From assembly GCF_003575975.1 (NCBI RefSeq), contig NZ_QQXK01000033.1:1-36230 (forward strand): 36,230 nt of DNA, written 5' to 3'. The notes under the pieces are model-generated. The model worked only from the letters and a program-made list of their open reading frames with translations, was not told where the DNA came from and made no database searches. Of this stretch, positions 16,519-22,207 are shown piece after piece (position 1 is the stretch's first letter; every line of letters begins with the position of its first letter). Both the position numbers and the translations under genes were made by a program. This DNA is from Galactobacter valiniphilus. Lineage in GTDB: Bacteria > Actinomycetota > Actinomycetes > Actinomycetales > Micrococcaceae.

Positions 16519-16983
16519 GTGAAGCTCCGTCCCGTCGAACCCGGCGATCTCGACCGCTTCTTTGAGCAGCAGCTGGACCCGGAGGCCAACGAGATGGCGG
16601 CCTTCACCGCCAAGAACCCCTCCGATCGTGGCGTCTTCAACTACCACTGGGGCCTCATGCTGCGCGATCCCGAGACCGTGGTGCGCACCATCGAGCTGGA
16701 CGGCGAGGTTGCCGGCTCCATCGTGCTCTACCCCAACGAGGGCATCCCGGAGCTCTCGTTCTGGACCGACAAGAAGTTCTGGGGCCAGGGCATCACCACG
16801 GCCGCCGTGGACGCGATCCTCGCCGAGTTCCCGGCCCGCCCCGTGCGCGCCCGCGTGGTCTCCGACAACATCGGCACGCAGAAGATCCTGGAGCGCCGCG
16901 GCTTCACCAAGATCGGCGAGGCGAAGGACTTCTCCAACGCCCGCGCCGCCGTGGTGAGCGAGGACATCCTCGAGCTGGCCTGA
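16519..16983 (+). CDS. GNAT family N-acetyltransferase
   Basis: This 154-residue single-domain GNAT acetyltransferase of the RimJ/RimL-like (Acetyltransf_3) type transfers an acetyl group from acetyl-CoA to an amine. The N-terminus reads MKLRPVEPGDLDRFFEQQLD. The beta4 strand is followed by the acetyl-CoA pyrophosphate loop (KKFWGQGITTAAVDAIL, a Q/R-x-x-G-x-G/A variant). The C-terminal NIGTQKILERRGFTKIGEAKDF is the usual N-x-x-S/T-x-x-x-L-E-K/R-x-G-F signature. GTG 16519 follows GAGGAG. The substrate cannot be told. It lies between the TetR gene and the palindrome-bounded DUF559 gene, has its own strong terminator, and shows no obvious link to leucine catabolism. Confidence 0.9.
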   Translation: MKLRPVEPGDLDRFFEQQLDPEANEMAAFTAKNPSDRGVFNYHWGLMLRDPETVVRTIELDGEVAGSIVLYPNEGIPELSFWTDKKFWGQGITTAAVDAILAEFPARPVRARVVSDNIGTQKILERRGFTKIGEAKDFSNARAAVVSEDILELA

Positions 16984-17004
16984 GCCCTCCCCGGCCCCAC
17001 GCGC

Positions 17005-17040
17005 ACGGCGCCCGCTCACCTCAAGGTGAGCGGGCGCCGT
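17005..17040 (+). terminator. perfect 16-bp terminator hairpin after GNAT gene
   Basis: ACGGCGCCCGCTCACC (17005-17020) pairs perfectly with GGTGAGCGGGCGCCGT (17025-17040) around a TCAA loop, 22 bases after the acetyltransferase stop. It shares the GGTGAGCGG-x-CGCCGTCG arm with the hairpin after tctA. Confidence 0.75.
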
Positions 17041-17069
17041 CGTTCCACCCTCCAGCAAGGCCCTCCCTT

Positions 17070-17137
17070 CCCCCGATCGGAGTGCCAAATGTCGTCGAAA
17101 CGGGCGTTTCGGCGACATTTGGCAGTCCGATCAGGGG
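17070..17137. repeat. left 68-bp palindrome flanking the DUF559 gene
   Basis: Two 33-base arms (17070-17102 and 17105-17137) are inverted copies with 3 mismatches and a 2-base loop. Core motifs are GATCGGAGTGCCAAATGTCG on the left arm and CGACATTTGGCAGTCCGATC on the right. The element recurs in the same orientation at 18148-18222: 34 of 35 bases from GTTTCGGCGACA through the trailing TGTT match when one extra G is allowed for. It is not followed by a T-run and comes only 30 bp after an independent terminator, so it is not needed as one. Confidence 0.9.
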
Positions 17138-17149
17138 GTGTTGGAGGCC

Positions 17150-17158
17150 TGTGGACAA
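17150..17158 (-). promoter_or_regulatory. DnaA-box-like 9-mer upstream of the DUF559 gene
   Basis: On the minus strand the bases read TTGTCCACA, one mismatch from the TTATCCACA consensus and identical to the form preferred by high-GC actinobacteria. It lies 13 bp inside the left palindrome and 40 bp before the DUF559 start. A single box may be chance. Confidence 0.35.
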
Positions 17159-17197
17159 TGCGCCGCACGCCGAGCCAGAAACGCCCATACTTCGGGG

Positions 17198-18157
17198 ATG
17201 CCACAGCAACCACCGAGTGAGCGCCACTTCAGCGTCTCCCAGGCCCGCCGCGAAGGTCAGCGACGCGCGGAGTGGGATGCCCCCACGCTCCTGCGCCCGC
17301 ACCACGGCGCCCGCACGGTCGGTGCCAGCGCTGGCGAACCGCTCGACGACATCACGGACGCCAAGGGCCACATCGAGGCCCTGCGGGCCCTGGCGCCGGT
17401 CTTAGCCGAGCATGCCTTCTTCGTCGGCCCCTCGGCCGCCGCCCTCTGGGGCATGCCCGTGCCGCGAACCACGCTCACCGAGCTGCACGTCGGCGTCCGC
17501 TACCCTGCAACACCGCCGCGGCGCTTCGGTGTACGAGGGCGGCGATTCCGGGCAAACGTGGTGCGCACCGAATCCGTGCAGGGCCTGCCGAGCCTCTCGG
17601 CCCCGGAGGCCTGGGCTTCGCTCGGTAAACACCTTTGCGTGGACGATCTCGTCGCTGCGGCGGACGCCCTGTTGTGGATTCCCCGCAATCCGGGCGGGTT
17701 CCACCCCGAGTTGCTGACCGGCCCACTCTGTAAGATCCACGACCTCAGAAACGCGTTAGCGGCCGGGCAATGGCTCGGCAGCATGCGCTTGCGATGGGCG
17801 CTGCCCCTGGCGAGCACCGGCAGCCATTCCCATCCCGAAACGCTCATGCGCCTCCGATGGCTTGAAGCCGAGCTCCCTTCGCCCGCGCTCAATGCGGACA
17901 TCTACGAGGGCGATGCTTGGCTCGGCAACGTGGACGCGGCGTTCGCGGCGTACAAGGTGCGCGTTGAATACCAAGGCGCCCACCACCGTGACGCACAGAC
18001 GTATCAGGCGGACGTCGACCGAATGTTCCGCCTGCGACAGGCGGGGTGGCTGATGGTTGAACTGACGTCCGCTCATGTCCTCAAGACCCCCGACGAAGGA
18101 GTGCGACGCGTCCGAAACGCACTCATGGACCGCGGTTGGCGCCCCTCAACACCCTGA
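17198..18157 (+). CDS. DUF559/Vsr-like endonuclease-domain protein with AbiEi-like N-terminus
   Basis: From ATG 17198 the product has 319 residues. The N-terminal two thirds resemble the AbiEi-like region often fused to DUF559: AFFVGPSAAALWGMPVP, then GVRGRRFRANVVRTESVQGLPSLSAPEAWASLGKHLCVDDLVAAADALL. The C-terminus is a Vsr-like PD-(D/E)xK domain: Asp246 (NVDAAFAAYKVRVEYQG), Glu257-Tyr-Gln259, His262-His263, then DVDRMFRLRQAGWLMVELTS. The Glu-x-Gln in place of Glu-x-Lys is common in Vsr-type nucleases. ATG 17198 has a CATACT -10-like box at 17186-17191 and no Shine-Dalgarno, so a leaderless mRNA is likely. The stop TGA (18155-18157) belongs to the right-hand palindrome. Two TTA Leu codons (17402, 17756), rare at this GC, point to foreign origin. 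Proposed role: a nuclease acting on its own flanking palindromes, or a defence/toxin-type protein. The fold is well supported; the role is inference. Confidence 0.8.
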   Translation: MPQQPPSERHFSVSQARREGQRRAEWDAPTLLRPHHGARTVGASAGEPLDDITDAKGHIEALRALAPVLAEHAFFVGPSAAALWGMPVPRTTLTELHVGVRYPATPPRRFGVRGRRFRANVVRTESVQGLPSLSAPEAWASLGKHLCVDDLVAAADALLWIPRNPGGFHPELLTGPLCKIHDLRNALAAGQWLGSMRLRWALPLASTGSHSHPETLMRLRWLEAELPSPALNADIYEGDAWLGNVDAAFAAYKVRVEYQGAHHRDAQTYQADVDRMFRLRQAGWLMVELTSAHVLKTPDEGVRRVRNALMDRGWRPSTP

Positions 18158-18222
18158 TCGGAGTGCCATTTGTCGCGAAAACGGCGGTTTCGGCGACATT
18201 TGGCACTCCGATCAGGGGTGTT
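18148..18222. repeat. right palindrome flanking the DUF559 gene
   Basis: An inverted repeat of about 75 bp starts at AACACCCTGATCGGAGTGCC and ends with GGCACTCCGATCAGGGGTGTT, with one bulged base and a few mismatches near the loop (CCATTTGTCGCG against CCAAATGTCGCC). It is the same element as 17070-17137 in the same orientation. Its left arm supplies the last codons and the stop of the DUF559 gene. It also lies 32 bp beyond the bkdC stop on the opposite strand, so it could double as a terminator. Confidence 0.9.
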
Positions 18223-18253
18223 TGACGGGGCACCACGAGGGGGCCGGGCGGAG

Positions 18254-19687
18254 TCAGACCATCGTCAGGGTGCGCCCCGGATCCGAGAGAATCGCCCCCA
18301 CATCGGCCAGGAAGCGTGAACCCTCCGCCCCGTCCACCACGCGGTGATCGAACGTGAGAGAAAGCGTCATGACGTCACGCAACGCAATCTCCCCGTGGTG
18401 CTCCCACGGCGTGCGGCGCACCTGGCCCATCGCCAGGATGCCCGTCTCCCCCGGGTTGAGGATCGGCGTGCCGGCGTCCACCCCAAACACGCCAACGTTC
18501 GTGATCGTGAACGTGCCGCCCGTGAGGCTCGCCTGCGGCGTCTTGCCCGCACGGGCCGTCGCGGCGAGCTCGTTGATCGCCTCGCACAGCCCCAGCAGGT
18601 TCAGCGCCTGCGCGTCCTTGATGTTCGGCACCACGAGCCCGCGGTCGGTGGCCGCGGCGATGCCGAGGTTCACGAACGACTGCATCGTGATGTTCTCGCC
18701 CGCCCAGCGCGCATTGAGCCCCGGTTCGCGTTCGAGCGCGATGCACACGGCCTTCGCCACGAGGCTCAGCGGCGAGAGCTTGATGTCGCGGAAGCCGCGC
18801 TCGCGCTTGAGCTGCGCGGTGAGCTCCATGGATCGCGTGACGTCCACCGTGAGGAACTCGGTGACCTGCGGCTGGTCCCGCATGGACGCGACCATCGCGT
18901 TGGCCGTGGCCTTCTTGACGCCCTTGACGGGCACGTCCCACGTGCGCGGGCGCCCGCCGAGGGTGCGCGCGCCGCCCTCATGCGCTGAGCCAGCCTGCAC
19001 GACGGCGGCCGGCGCGGCGGGTGCCTCGCCCGCCGCTGGCGCGGCGAGAGTCGGCAGGGACGCCGCAATCGGCGCCCCGGAGAGGGCGGCCTGCACGTCG
19101 GCGCGCGTGACCAGCCCCTCGGGGCCCGTGCCGGCGATGAGCGCGATGTCCAGTCCGGCGTCCCGGGCGAGCTTGCGCACGGGAGGCGTGGAGCGCGGGC
19201 GGTCAGCCCTCGGGGCCGGAGCCTCGGCGATGGCCGGGGCCACGACGGCGGCCGCGGGGGCGAGCGGCGGCTCCGCGGGAGCCGGCGCCGCATCGGCTGG
19301 CGCCGCGGCGGGAGGCGCCTGCGTCAGCGTCGCGGCACCGCGGCGGCGGCGGCGTGAGCCACCGGCGTCGGCGGCGGCCCCGTACCCGACCAGGGTGGGG
19401 GTGCGCTCGGCGCCGCCCTCTCCCCCGGCTGGCGCGGCGGGCTCCTCGCCCTCCACCTCGAAGGTCACGAGCGGCTTGCCGACCTCGACGACCTCGCCCG
19501 GCCCGGCGTGCAGCGCGGAGACGACGCCGGCGAAGGGGCTGGGAAGCTCCACGACGGCCTTGGCGGTCTCGACCTCGCCGAGGACCTGGTTGAGGGCAAC
19601 CGTGTCGCCCTCCTTGACGTTCCAGGAGACGATCTCTGACTCGGTGAGTCCCTCGCCGAGATCGGGCAGCGGAAACACGGTGAGCAT
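18254..19687 (-). CDS. bkdC: 2-oxo acid dehydrogenase E2 (branched-chain dihydrolipoyl acyltransferase)
   Basis: E2 is the core acyltransferase of a 2-oxo acid dehydrogenase complex and moves the acyl group from lipoyl-lysine to CoA. The 477-residue product has one lipoyl domain at 1-80 (VETAKAVVELPSP, Lys43 lipoylated), a long Ala/Pro linker with a basic patch RRRRR, a peripheral-subunit-binding domain at about 165-203 (STPPVRKLARDAGLDIALIAGTG, then GLVTRADVQAAL), a second linker, and the catalytic domain ending in TFDHRVVDGAEG (His448, HxxxDG). One lipoyl domain and the company of E1alpha/E1beta fit a branched-chain complex. In M. tuberculosis the homologues Rv2495c-Rv2497c adjoin the citE-accD1 leucine genes, supporting BCKDH. 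Its ATG shares one base with the bkdB stop (TGATG). E3 (lipoamide dehydrogenase) is not in the window. Confidence 0.92.
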   Translation of the reverse strand: MLTVFPLPDLGEGLTESEIVSWNVKEGDTVALNQVLGEVETAKAVVELPSPFAGVVSALHAGPGEVVEVGKPLVTFEVEGEEPAAPAGGEGGAERTPTLVGYGAAADAGGSRRRRRGAATLTQAPPAAAPADAAPAPAEPPLAPAAAVVAPAIAEAPAPRADRPRSTPPVRKLARDAGLDIALIAGTGPEGLVTRADVQAALSGAPIAASLPTLAAPAAGEAPAAPAAVVQAGSAHEGGARTLGGRPRTWDVPVKGVKKATANAMVASMRDQPQVTEFLTVDVTRSMELTAQLKRERGFRDIKLSPLSLVAKAVCIALEREPGLNARWAGENITMQSFVNLGIAAATDRGLVVPNIKDAQALNLLGLCEAINELAATARAGKTPQASLTGGTFTITNVGVFGVDAGTPILNPGETGILAMGQVRRTPWEHHGEIALRDVMTLSLTFDHRVVDGAEGSRFLADVGAILSDPGRTLTMV

Positions 19688-20730
19688 CAGAGGGCACCGC
19701 CTTCCACGGCGGCACCCGCGGGGGCGGACAGGCCGATCCCGTCGAAGCGTCCAAGCGCGTGGTCGATGCCGTCCAGGATGCGGTCCCGGTCCGGCACGTG
19801 ATGCTCCTCGAGGTGCGCGGGCGGGTACGGAATGTCGAAGCCCGTGACGCGCACGGGCGCGTGCTCGAGGTACTCGAAGCAGCGCTCGGTCACCACGGCG
19901 GAGATCTCGGCGCCCAGGCCAACGGTCCGGGAGGCCTCGTGCGCCACGACCAGGCGCCCCGTGTGCCGCACGGAGGCGGTGAGCGTCTCGTAGTCCATGG
20001 GCGAGAGCGAGCGCAGGTCGACGACCTCCACGCTCGTGCCGTCCTCGGCGGCGAGCTCGGCGGCCTCGAGGGCGGTCTTCACGAGCGGGCCGTAGGCAAC
20101 GAGCGTGACGTCGTCTCCGGCGCGGCGCACCACGGCCTGGTCCAGGCGCGAGGCGGCGGACAGCGCGTCGAGATCCACCTCGGCGGACTCGTAGTAGCGG
20201 CGCTTGGGCTCGAAGTAGACCACGGGGTCGTCGCTCGCGATGGCCTGCAGGAGCATGTCGTGGGCGTCCTGCGGGTTGCCCGGCGCCACGACCCGCAGGC
20301 CCGCGGTGTGCACAAAGTAGGCCTCGGGCGACTCGGAGTGGTGCTCAGGCGAACCGATGTTTCCGCCGAAGGGGATGCGGATGACGATCGGCATCTTGTG
20401 CCGCCCGTCGGTGCGCATGGTCAGCTTGGCCACCTGGGCCACGATCTGATCGAAGGCCGGATACACGAAGCCGTCGAACTGGATCTCCACGATGGGGCGG
20501 AAGCCGCGGTACGTCAGGCCAACGGCCGTGCCTACGATCCCTGACTCGGCCAAGGGCGTGTCAAGCACGCGCTGCGTGCCGTGCTTGGCCTGCAGGCCGT
20601 CGGTGACGCGGAAGACGCCGCCGAGCTTGCCCACGTCCTCGCCCATGATGAGCACGCGCGGGTCCTGGGCCAGCGCCGTGTCCAACGCGGAGTTGATGGC
20701 CTTGGCGAAGGTCAGCTTGGTGGTGCTCAT
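19687..20730 (-). CDS. bkdB: 2-oxo acid dehydrogenase E1 beta (branched-chain)
   Basis: E1beta is the second half of the thiamine-diphosphate-dependent decarboxylase of the branched-chain 2-oxoacid dehydrogenase complex. The 347-residue product is typical: LTFAKAINSALDTALAQDPRVLIMGEDVGKLGGVFRVTDGL at the start, then DTPLAESGIVGTAVGLTYRGFRPIVEIQFDGFVYPAFDQIV, FGGNIGSPEHHSESPEAYFVHTAGLRVVAPGNPQDA and FEPKRRYY. The transketolase C-terminal domain holds VEVVDLRSLSPMDYETL and TGFDIPYPPAHLEEHHVPD. The G-S-P-E-H-H-S sequence contains the conserved histidine of the active site. ATG 20730 overlaps the bkdA stop as ATGA. It is the middle gene of bkdA-bkdB-bkdC on the minus strand. Confidence 0.93.
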   Translation of the reverse strand: MSTTKLTFAKAINSALDTALAQDPRVLIMGEDVGKLGGVFRVTDGLQAKHGTQRVLDTPLAESGIVGTAVGLTYRGFRPIVEIQFDGFVYPAFDQIVAQVAKLTMRTDGRHKMPIVIRIPFGGNIGSPEHHSESPEAYFVHTAGLRVVAPGNPQDAHDMLLQAIASDDPVVYFEPKRRYYESAEVDLDALSAASRLDQAVVRRAGDDVTLVAYGPLVKTALEAAELAAEDGTSVEVVDLRSLSPMDYETLTASVRHTGRLVVAHEASRTVGLGAEISAVVTERCFEYLEHAPVRVTGFDIPYPPAHLEEHHVPDRDRILDGIDHALGRFDGIGLSAPAGAAVEGGAL

Positions 20731-21866
20731 GCCGCGGAACCACCCGTCTCGGCGAGGTAACCGAGGTACTCCTCGCGCTGCTCCGCGATCCGCGGGTGCG
20801 GCTCGGAGTAGACGTGGGCAAAGAGCAGCTCCGGATCGTCCTCCTGCATGGAGATCACGGCGGCGCGCAACTCGGCTGCCACGCCGTCCGCCTCGGTGCC
20901 GGCCTCGGCCAGCACCGCATCCACGTCCACGCCGCGGGAGCGCAGGTGCGCCTCGACGCGGTCGATCGGGTCCAGCTTCTCCCAGTAGGACTCCAGCTCG
21001 GTGTCGCGGTAACGGCTCGGGTCGTCCGCGGTGGTGTGAGCGCCGCGGCGGTAGGTCACGGCCTCGATGAACTGCGGGCCCTCGCCGGCATCGATGCGGG
21101 CCAGGGCGTCGCGCGTCGCGGAGAGCACGGCGAGCACGTCGTTGCCGTCCACGCGCACGGCGCGGATGCCGAAGCCGCGCGGGCGGTCAACGAGCGGCGT
21201 GCGGGACTGCAGGGTCACCGGCTCGGAGATGGCGAACTGGTTGTTCTCGAGGAAGAAGAGCACCGGCGCGTTGAAGCTCGCGGCAAAGACCATCGCCTCG
21301 TTGACGTCGCCCTGGCTCGTGGCACCGTCGCCCAGGAAGGCCACGGCCGCCCCGCCCTGGCCGTCGAAGGCGGCGCCCATGGCGTAGCCGACGGCATGGA
21401 GAGTCTGCGCGCCGATGATGATCTGCACGGGCGCCATGTGCTTCTCGTGCGGGTCCCAGCCGCCGTGGGAGGCCCCGCGCCACTGGCGCATGACCTCGGA
21501 GGGGGCAACGCCGCGCGAGTGGATCACGCCGTGGTCGCGGTAGGTGGGGAAGATGAAGTCATCGTCGCGGAAGGCCTCGGCGGCGCCGATCTGCGCGGCC
21601 TCCTGGCCCTTGCTCGGAGCCCAGAGGGCGAGCTGTCCCTGGCGCTGCAGGGCGGTACCTTCGGCGTCGATGCGCCGTTGGACGACCATCTTGGCGTACA
21701 GCGCCGCGAGCGCCGTGTCGTCGATGTCCGCCACGCGGGCGGCGTCCGGGCCGGTCGTCACGCGCACGCCCTCGGGCGAGAGCAGGCTGAGCGTGCTGGG
21801 GCAGTTCTGCGCCGAATCCTCCGGATAGGGGGAATTCGCGTTTCTCTCGCTGGGAGCAAGCGCCAT
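20727..21866 (-). CDS. bkdA: 2-oxo acid dehydrogenase E1 alpha (branched-chain)
   Basis: E1alpha binds thiamine diphosphate and decarboxylates the 2-oxo acid. In this 379-residue protein the ThDP motif is GDGATSQGDVNEAMVFAASF followed by LFFLENNQFA, the classical GDG...NN. Other landmarks are MVVQRRIDAEGTALQRQGQL, APSKGQEAAQIGAAEAFRDDDF, PTYRDHG and the phosphorylation-loop-like YRRGAHTTADDPSRYRD, where the Gly-Ala-His-Thr-Thr sequence is characteristic of the branched-chain type. ATG 21866 has GAGGAAGG upstream. It is first in the minus-strand bkdABC operon; a TTGAGG-17-TACCGT promoter with an overlapping perfect CRP-type palindrome lies about 95 bp upstream. A pyruvate specificity cannot be excluded by sequence, but the leucine operon nearby favours branched-chain substrates. 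Confidence 0.93.
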   Translation of the reverse strand: MALAPSERNANSPYPEDSAQNCPSTLSLLSPEGVRVTTGPDAARVADIDDTALAALYAKMVVQRRIDAEGTALQRQGQLALWAPSKGQEAAQIGAAEAFRDDDFIFPTYRDHGVIHSRGVAPSEVMRQWRGASHGGWDPHEKHMAPVQIIIGAQTLHAVGYAMGAAFDGQGGAAVAFLGDGATSQGDVNEAMVFAASFNAPVLFFLENNQFAISEPVTLQSRTPLVDRPRGFGIRAVRVDGNDVLAVLSATRDALARIDAGEGPQFIEAVTYRRGAHTTADDPSRYRDTELESYWEKLDPIDRVEAHLRSRGVDVDAVLAEAGTEADGVAAELRAAVISMQEDDPELLFAHVYSEPHPRIAEQREEYLGYLAETGGSAA

Positions 21867-21956
21867 GGATCAGCACCTTCCTCGAATCGGAATCCCGGAC
21901 CGGCTGGGTGTGCGGCCGAGGTTCTGCTCGTTGACACGGCGGTGGCCGAGTCTTGT

Positions 21957-21972
21957 TGTGACGGTACTCACA
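21957..21972. promoter_or_regulatory. perfect CRP/GlxR palindrome upstream of bkdA
   Basis: TGTGACGGTACTCACA is a perfect TGTGA-N6-TCACA site. It overlaps the proposed bkdA -10 box (21961-21966, minus strand), a position expected to repress transcription when occupied. It is the best of the four sites in this window. Confidence 0.65.
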
Positions 21973-21989
21973 GCGATGTGGTTCCTCAA
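21961..21989 (-). promoter_or_regulatory. candidate bkdABC promoter
   Basis: On the minus strand TTGAGG (21989-21984) and TACCGT (21966-21961) are separated by 17 bp. The -10 follows the TAnnnT pattern usual for vegetative promoters of high-GC actinobacteria. Start of transcription would be near 21954, giving a leader of about 88 nt before bkdA. Confidence 0.4.
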
Positions 21990-22034
21990 GGCTTACTCGC
22001 CGGTAACTGGACCGCCGGTGACCCCGCAACAACA

Positions 22035-22078
22035 CGGCACGACGTCGCCCGCTCACGTGAGCGGGCGACGTCGTGCCG
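22035..22078 (-). terminator. 44-bp perfect palindrome downstream of actP
   Basis: Bases 22035-22056 are the exact reverse complement of 22057-22078: 22 bp with no spacer, centred on GCTCACGTGAGC. It is about 130 bp past the actP stop and 170 bp before bkdA on the same strand. It is placed where readthrough from actP should stop. The GTGAGCGGGCG arm recurs in other hairpins here. A protein-binding role is an alternative. Confidence 0.6.
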
Positions 22079-22141
22079 GTGCCAGGAAGGGGCGCACGAC
22101 CCGGCTGCGCCGGGCCAGGCATCGCCCCCCCCGGGCGCGGC

Positions 22142-22189
22142 GATGCCCCCTCGAAGCGAAACGGCCCTGGACCGCCTCGAAGGGGCATC
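22142..22189 (-). terminator. hairpin just after the actP stop
   Basis: GATGCCCCCTCGA (22142-22154) pairs with TCGAAGGGGCATC (22177-22189) with one mismatch and a 22-base loop. It begins 19 bases beyond the actP stop codon on the minus strand. Confidence 0.5.
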
Positions 22190-22207
22190 ACCTGACTTGG
22201 GGGTGGA

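Larger units (their letters stand above)
21973..22207. other. remainder of the 341-bp bkdA/actP intergenic region
   Basis: The gap from 21867 to 22207 separates two minus-strand units. Apart from the bkdA promoter/CRP site and the two hairpins listed separately, I see no gene. A C-rich run (about 22126-22140) lies between the two hairpins. Confidence 0.5.

Noticed and set aside
17070-18222. CRISPR or integron-type array reading of the palindromes
   Set aside because: Only two copies occur, they are separated by a gene, and there are no regular spacers or attC-like series.
18254-21866. Pyruvate dehydrogenase complex
   Set aside because: Not excluded, but the E1alpha/E1beta heterodimer type, single lipoyl domain and adjacency to leucine-degradation genes favour the branched-chain complex.
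22035-22078. Replication origin or attachment site at the 44-bp palindrome
   Set aside because: No integrase, replication gene or iteron is nearby, and its arm matches other terminator hairpins in the window.
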